A stretch of 9,925 nt of DNA from JBAXGE01 sp044344145 (GTDB lineage Bacteria; Planctomycetota; Phycisphaerae; WQYP01): the NCBI GenBank assembly GCA_044344145.1, contig JBIJDM010000093.1, positions 1 to 9,925 of the forward strand, read 5' to 3'. Positions within the stretch are counted from its first letter, which is position 1, and the number at the start of each line of letters is the position of its first letter. Below the pieces are notes generated by a model, which was not told the origin of the DNA, made no database searches, and worked only from the letters and a program-made list of their open reading frames with translations. Position numbers and translations under genes: made by a program. Positions 6,810 through 9,925 of this stretch are shown piece after piece.

Positions 6810-7661
6810 TTACATCCCGTTGGACGAAACCACATCATTGACCTGAATCGCCGCCTGCGACAGGGTCACCACCGCGACCGACTGATCGGGGGCAACGCGT
6901 TCCACTACGGCATCAGCCACAAAGTTGCTGCCGCGGGAAATCACAAACTTGGTTCCGCTCTGGACGCCATCGCGGCCACCCAGCGACATGGTCAGATAGA
7001 CCTTGCCATTGATTTCCTGAACCTGGTTCACGCGGCCGTTAACCACGTTGGGGGCGGCAATGGTCGGGGCCGCAGCCTGCGTGACCTGCTGGCCGGCCTG
7101 GTTGATTCCGGTGGCGGGGCCACGTTGCTGGGCGGAAACCAAGGCTTCCTGCAGGGTGCGGATGGCCTTCTTGGCCTGTTCCACTTCAATCAGCAATTCG
7201 CCGTTCTTGCGGTTCACGTCCTCAGCCTTCTGGGTCAAATCCACCAGGCGGGGACGAATTTCAGAAACTTCCTTGTCGCGACTGGTCAGCAGGGTCTTGA
7301 GCGCATCCACGCTGCTGATGGTCTGCTTGAGGGCGATATCCGCTTCGCTGGCCTTCAGGGCGAAGCTGTCCTTCTCCCGTTCCAGACCAGAAATCTTGGC
7401 ATCACGATCATCCACTTCCCGCTTGAGGGAGGCGGTCTGATTGTTGTTATCAGCCGCAAGCTTGTTGAACGATTCGGTCAGGGCCGAAATGTCTTTCCCG
7501 GCCTTGGTCACTTGGACCTGGGCGGCAACCTTGGCCAGATTGGCACTACTCAGATCTTTCTTGTAGTTGTCCTGCTGACCGACGAATACGATCACCAGGG
7601 GGGCCAATACGAGCGCAAACACAGTTTGCAGGACGATGAACACTTTGGTCAGGATACTCAA
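6810..7661 (-). CDS. Membrane-anchored coiled-coil protein with C-terminal beta-like domain (MreC-like plan)
   Basis: The 283-residue product has one N-terminal membrane helix (about 6-27) and a long heptad-rich, charged segment predicted as coiled coil (about 30-180). A Gln/Ala/Pro linker (181-205) leads to a compact C-terminal domain (206-283) with beta-like alternation, including VYLTMSLGGRDGV and VNDVV. That domain resembles small beta-barrel modules such as those in MreC or FlgT-like proteins, but the likeness is by eye only. The start is TTG 7661, fixed by GGGAGG five bases upstream. It has its own near-consensus promoter and is followed by a small membrane protein gene, and the unit sits just upstream of mreB. 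The topology suggests a periplasmic coil. The function is unknown; a role in envelope or cell-shape organisation is inferred from plan and position. Confidence 0.82.
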   Translation of the reverse strand: MSILTKVFIVLQTVFALVLAPLVIVFVGQQDNYKKDLSSANLAKVAAQVQVTKAGKDISALTESFNKLAADNNNQTASLKREVDDRDAKISGLEREKDSFALKASEADIALKQTISSVDALKTLLTSRDKEVSEIRPRLVDLTQKAEDVNRKNGELLIEVEQAKKAIRTLQEALVSAQQRGPATGINQAGQQVTQAAAPTIAAPNVVNGRVNQVQEINGKVYLTMSLGGRDGVQSGTKFVISRGSNFVADAVVERVAPDQSVAVVTLSQAAIQVNDVVSSNGM

Positions 7662-7666
7662 GGCAG

Positions 7667-7672
7667 CCTCCC
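7667..7672 (-). promoter_or_regulatory. Strong ribosome binding site deciding the TTG start of the coiled-coil gene
   Basis: GGGAGG on the minus strand lies five bases before TTG 7661. It is the strongest Shine-Dalgarno in the window and leaves little doubt about the TTG start. Confidence 0.75.
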
Positions 7673-7749
7673 ATAAAACGAAAGCTAGACTGGTCCAAAA
7701 TCGGTTTCTGCGACAAACGTTAAAGACGCGTTACATTCAGTAGTTCGCT

Positions 7750-7777
7750 AGTCTAATCACCCTTGCGGGTCTGTCAA
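7750..7777 (-). promoter_or_regulatory. Sigma-70-type promoter of the coiled-coil / small membrane protein unit
   Basis: On the minus strand a perfect TTGACA (7772-7777) is followed after 16 bases by TAGACT (7750-7755, four of six matches to TATAAT). The start of transcription should lie near 7743, giving a leader of about 80 bases before the TTG. It lies between the tatD terminator and the coiled-coil gene, exactly where a promoter for that unit is needed. Confidence 0.7.
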
Positions 7778-7853
7778 GGACACACGCCACGAAAATTCTT
7801 ACTTCCGTATCGGTTATACCCATACCGGGGTAGCAAAATCAACCTTCCGGCCT

Positions 7854-7874
7854 AAAAAATGGCCTTCAGGGCCA
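7854..7874 (-). terminator. Intrinsic terminator at the end of tatD
   Basis: On the minus strand TGGCC (7870-7874) pairs with GGCCA (7860-7864) around a five-base loop, and TTTTTT (7854-7859) follows at once. The stem overlaps the last codons and stop of tatD. The short stem is offset by a full U-tract. Confidence 0.7.
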
Positions 7875-8642
7875 AAGTCCCGGACCAAACAGCCGCACGG
7901 CATTCGCTGTGGTGGCTTGCGCCAAATCCGTTTCCGGCCAGTCCAACCACTGGGCCAGATATTTCCCCACATACGCCGTATGCCCCGGCTCATTGATTTT
8001 AATCCGTCGGACCGGTTCGGGACTTAGATAGGGGGCATCCGTTTCCACTAAAATCCGGTCGCGCGGCACCAGCCGGGCGCTGTCGCGCACCAATTGGGCA
8101 TTTTTATAGGTTACCACCCCGGTGAAGCCAATATACGCCCCTAAATCCACCCAAGCCTGACATTCCGCCGGCCCAGCCGTAAAGCAATGCACCACATAAC
8201 GCAATTGTGGATATGAACGCAGAATCGCCACCCCGTCGACGTGGGCTTCACGCATGTGTAAAATCACTGGCAAGTCCAGTTCCACCGCCATATCCAACTG
8301 TGCCCGCAGCATGGTTTCCTGAATGGGTTTGGTACTGGCATCATGGTAATAATCCAGACCAATCTCCCCCACCGCCAGAATCGAGCCCCGAGCCGTCAGC
8401 AATTCACGCAGACGCGGCAGATAACCCGCCTCCACCTCGTGGGCATGGCAGGGATGTATCCCCAAGGCCGCCCGCAGCGTGGGGTGCTGCTGCAACAAAG
8501 TTAATACCGCCTCATGATCCTGCGGATGGGTCCCGATGGTCAGCGCCTGGGTAACCTGCAGGCGTTGGGCATTGGCCAACACCTCGGGAATCCGCTCAAT
8601 GAGACCGGGATACGTCAGGTGACAATGAGTATCAATCCACAT
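7866..8642 (-). CDS. tatD: TatD-family metal-dependent hydrolase / deoxyribonuclease
   Basis: TatD proteins are cytoplasmic TIM-barrel metalloenzymes with 3'-5' exonuclease or DNase activity linked to DNA repair and quality control. The 258-residue product has the usual length and all expected metal ligands: DTHCH (His6, His8), EIGLDYYHD (Glu93), LHMREA (His129), HCFTAG (His152) and ETDAPYLSP (Asp202). INEPGH near the C-terminus matches the family NEP motif. Whether it is the TatD or the YcfH/YabD subgroup cannot be told by eye. ATG 8642 starts directly at the first motif; the open frame to 8699 adds residues that belong to no family member. No Shine-Dalgarno is present, but TACAAT ends six bases before the ATG, suggesting a leaderless mRNA. 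It diverges from thrC. Confidence 0.93.
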   Translation of the reverse strand: MWIDTHCHLTYPGLIERIPEVLANAQRLQVTQALTIGTHPQDHEAVLTLLQQHPTLRAALGIHPCHAHEVEAGYLPRLRELLTARGSILAVGEIGLDYYHDASTKPIQETMLRAQLDMAVELDLPVILHMREAHVDGVAILRSYPQLRYVVHCFTAGPAECQAWVDLGAYIGFTGVVTYKNAQLVRDSARLVPRDRILVETDAPYLSPEPVRRIKINEPGHTAYVGKYLAQWLDWPETDLAQATTANAVRLFGPGLWP

Positions 8643-8648
8643 GGGGGT

Positions 8649-8654
8649 ATTGTA
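8649..8654 (-). promoter_or_regulatory. Candidate -10 element of tatD (leaderless)
   Basis: TACAAT on the minus strand matches the -10 consensus at five of six bases and ends six bases before the tatD ATG. The best -35 at 17 bases, TCCCCA (8672-8677), is poor, so an activator or an alternative contact may be needed. This is a prediction only. Confidence 0.42.
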
Positions 8655-8664
8655 TCGGCAAAAT

Positions 8665-8692
8665 GTCCGGATGGGGAGTCCGGTAGTCCGGA
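8665..8692. repeat. Three GTCCGG repeats with a TCCGG/CCGGA inverted repeat between divergent promoters
   Basis: GTCCGG occurs at 8665-8670, 8678-8683 and 8686-8691. The last two overlap a perfect inverted repeat TCCGG-TAGT-CCGGA (8679-8692). The cluster lies between the predicted promoters of tatD and thrC, where a regulator of either gene would bind. Chance in GC-rich DNA is possible. Confidence 0.35.
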
Positions 8693-8701
8693 ACCCCACG
8701 G

Positions 8702-8730
8702 CTGACGCGCCCCAATTTTTCCGTTACAAT
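8702..8730 (+). promoter_or_regulatory. Candidate thrC promoter (leaderless)
   Basis: CTGACG (8702-8707, four of six matches to TTGACA), a 17-base spacer and TACAAT (8725-8730, five of six matches) precede the thrC ATG by seven bases. Transcription would start at or next to the A of the ATG, in keeping with the absence of a Shine-Dalgarno. Confidence 0.5.
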
Positions 8731-8737
8731 CTCGGTT

Positions 8738-9925
8738 ATGAATACCATCGCTCATCAACGCTGTACCAACCCCGCTTGCGGCACCACGTATGCGGTCACG
8801 CAAACCCTGACCAGTTGCGCCAAGTGCGGCGAATTGCTGGACATTTGTTATGACTGGGACAAGGTGCGTGTGCCCAAGCACCTGCGCGACTTCGAATCCC
8901 GCTGGGGCCATCGGCGTTTCCCGCTCGACCATAGCGGGGTATGGCGCTTCCGCGATCTGCTGCCCTTTGCGGGTGATGCGATGGTCTGCACCATCGGCGA
9001 AGGCCAGACCTTCCTGCAAAATGCCCAGTGTCTGGGCCGGCAACTTGGCATGTGGCCGGGACAGTTGTATCTGCAATACGAAGGCATGAACCCGTCGGGT
9101 TCGTTCAAAGATAACGGCATGACCGCGGCTTTTACCCATGCCCGCATGGTCGGCGCCACGCATGTGGCCTGCGCCAGCACCGGCAATACCTCCGCCAGTT
9201 TGGCCGTCTATGCTGCCCAGTGCGGCTTCCAGGGTGTGGTATTTATCGGTTCGGGCAAAATTGCCTTCGGAAAATTATCCCAGGCGCTGGACTACGGCGC
9301 CAAGACGCTGCAAATCGCCGGCGACTTTGATGCCTGCCTGCGCCGCGTGCGCGAAGTATCCAGCCAACTGGGCCTGTATCTGATGAACTCGGTGAATCCC
9401 TTCCGGCTGGAAGGCCAGAAGTCCATCATGTACCGCATCCTCGAATCACTGGCGTGGGAAGCGCCGGATTGGATTGTCGTCCCCGGCGGTAACCTCGGTA
9501 ACTGCAGCGCCTTCGGCAAAGCCTACATGGAGTTGCTGGAATTGGGTCTGGTCAAACGCGCCCCGCGCCTGGCGATTATCAACGCCCAAGGCGCCAATAC
9601 CCTGCACACGCTGGTTAATCGCGATGGCCTGAAGTGGAACAACGGCCATGTGGATAACGCCCCGATCAAAAATCTCTACCAGCAGATGGACCTGAGCCAG
9701 TACCACCCCCACACCATCGCCAGCGCGATTGAAATCAGTCGTCCGGTGAATCTGAAAAAGGCCCTGCGGGCCCTGCACGTGATGAATGGCGTGGTAACCG
9801 AAGTGACCGACGAAGAAATTCTGGAAGCCAAGGCGCTGGTGGGCCGGTATGGTTTTGGTTGCGAACCCGCTTCGGCGGCGACCATTGCCGGGCTGCAGCA
9901 ATTACTCAGCCGGCAAATTATTGGC
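8738..9925 (+). CDS. thrC: Threonine synthase with N-terminal zinc ribbon, C-terminus cut by window edge
   Basis: Threonine synthase is a cytoplasmic PLP enzyme that converts O-phosphohomoserine to threonine and phosphate, the last step of threonine synthesis. The 396 codons present are open to the window edge. An N-terminal zinc ribbon shows Cys9, Cys14, Cys27 and Cys30 (CTNPAC and CAKC). GEGQTFL (88-94) follows. The PLP lysine is Lys124 in NPSGSFKDNGM, with STGNTSASLA at 147-156 and the phosphate-binding loop GGNLGN at 250-255. The related PLP lyases of the fold II family are the alternative, but the zinc ribbon, the GEGQT segment and the SFKDNGM motif favour threonine synthase. Only the last part should be missing. 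ATG 8738 has no Shine-Dalgarno, and a -10 hexamer lies seven bases upstream. No other threonine-pathway gene is in the window. Confidence 0.94.
   Translation, partial: MNTIAHQRCTNPACGTTYAVTQTLTSCAKCGELLDICYDWDKVRVPKHLRDFESRWGHRRFPLDHSGVWRFRDLLPFAGDAMVCTIGEGQTFLQNAQCLGRQLGMWPGQLYLQYEGMNPSGSFKDNGMTAAFTHARMVGATHVACASTGNTSASLAVYAAQCGFQGVVFIGSGKIAFGKLSQALDYGAKTLQIAGDFDACLRRVREVSSQLGLYLMNSVNPFRLEGQKSIMYRILESLAWEAPDWIVVPGGNLGNCSAFGKAYMELLELGLVKRAPRLAIINAQGANTLHTLVNRDGLKWNNGHVDNAPIKNLYQQMDLSQYHPHTIASAIEISRPVNLKKALRALHVMNGVVTEVTDEEILEAKALVGRYGFGCEPASAATIAGLQQLLSRQIIG

Noticed and set aside
6652..6846. 64-codon plus-strand frame across the small membrane protein gene
   Set aside because: It runs against both flanking minus-strand genes, crosses their intergenic stem-loop and shows no coding features. 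The minus-strand 47-residue frame has a ribosome site, a membrane helix and a terminator.
8643..8699. Longer N-terminus for tatD starting at 8699
   Set aside because: The family begins directly with the M-x-D-x-H-x-H segment, and the extra stretch holds the predicted -10 element and the GTCCGG repeats.
8615..9163. 182-codon minus-strand open frame opposite thrC and the tatD promoter
   Set aside because: It overlaps the conserved N-terminal coding region of thrC on the other strand and has no family pattern or Shine-Dalgarno.

Overview
The window is a chromosomal stretch of a Gram-negative bacterium with moderately high GC. An apolipoprotein N-acyltransferase, a lipoprotein with a clean lipobox and an MreBC pair point to a double-membrane envelope. 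The zinc-ribbon threonine synthase, the HEAT-repeat lipoprotein and the general look of the proteins resemble Planctomycetota, perhaps Phycisphaerae. That is a recollection-level inference, because no marker in the window settles the taxonomy. No mobile element, CRISPR array, tRNA or rRNA was seen.

Layout from left to right. (1) ribF (minus, C-terminus cut by the window edge) and scpB (plus) diverge from a very short gap. (2) scpB converges on an apparent four-gene minus-strand operon read mreB > mreC > lnt > HEAT-repeat lipoprotein (6330 down to 1614), with gaps of 27, 14 and 2 bases. (3) Upstream of mreB is a second, well-delimited minus-strand unit. It has a near-consensus promoter (7750-7777), a gene for a membrane-anchored coiled-coil protein with a C-terminal beta-like domain (TTG start, strong Shine-Dalgarno), an intercistronic stem-loop, a 47-residue single-pass membrane protein, and an intrinsic terminator (6543-6573). 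(4) tatD (minus, with its own terminator) and thrC (plus, cut by the right edge) diverge from a 95-base promoter region.

How the genes may work together: the centre of the window is an envelope and cell-shape block. MreB is the cytoplasmic actin-like filament, MreC its periplasmic partner, Lnt the last enzyme of lipoprotein maturation, and the HEAT protein a likely substrate of Lnt. The upstream coiled-coil protein has the same overall plan as MreC (one N-terminal membrane helix, coiled coil, C-terminal beta-rich domain), and the 47-residue protein beside it is a candidate partner. The flanking genes are housekeeping: flavin cofactor synthesis, chromosome condensation, a TatD-type nuclease and threonine synthesis.

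Translation starts fall into two classes. Genes in the central block have Shine-Dalgarno sequences and use TTG, GTG or ATG. ribF, tatD and thrC have no Shine-Dalgarno, all use ATG, and each has a good -10 hexamer ending 6-7 bases before the ATG, which suggests leaderless mRNAs.
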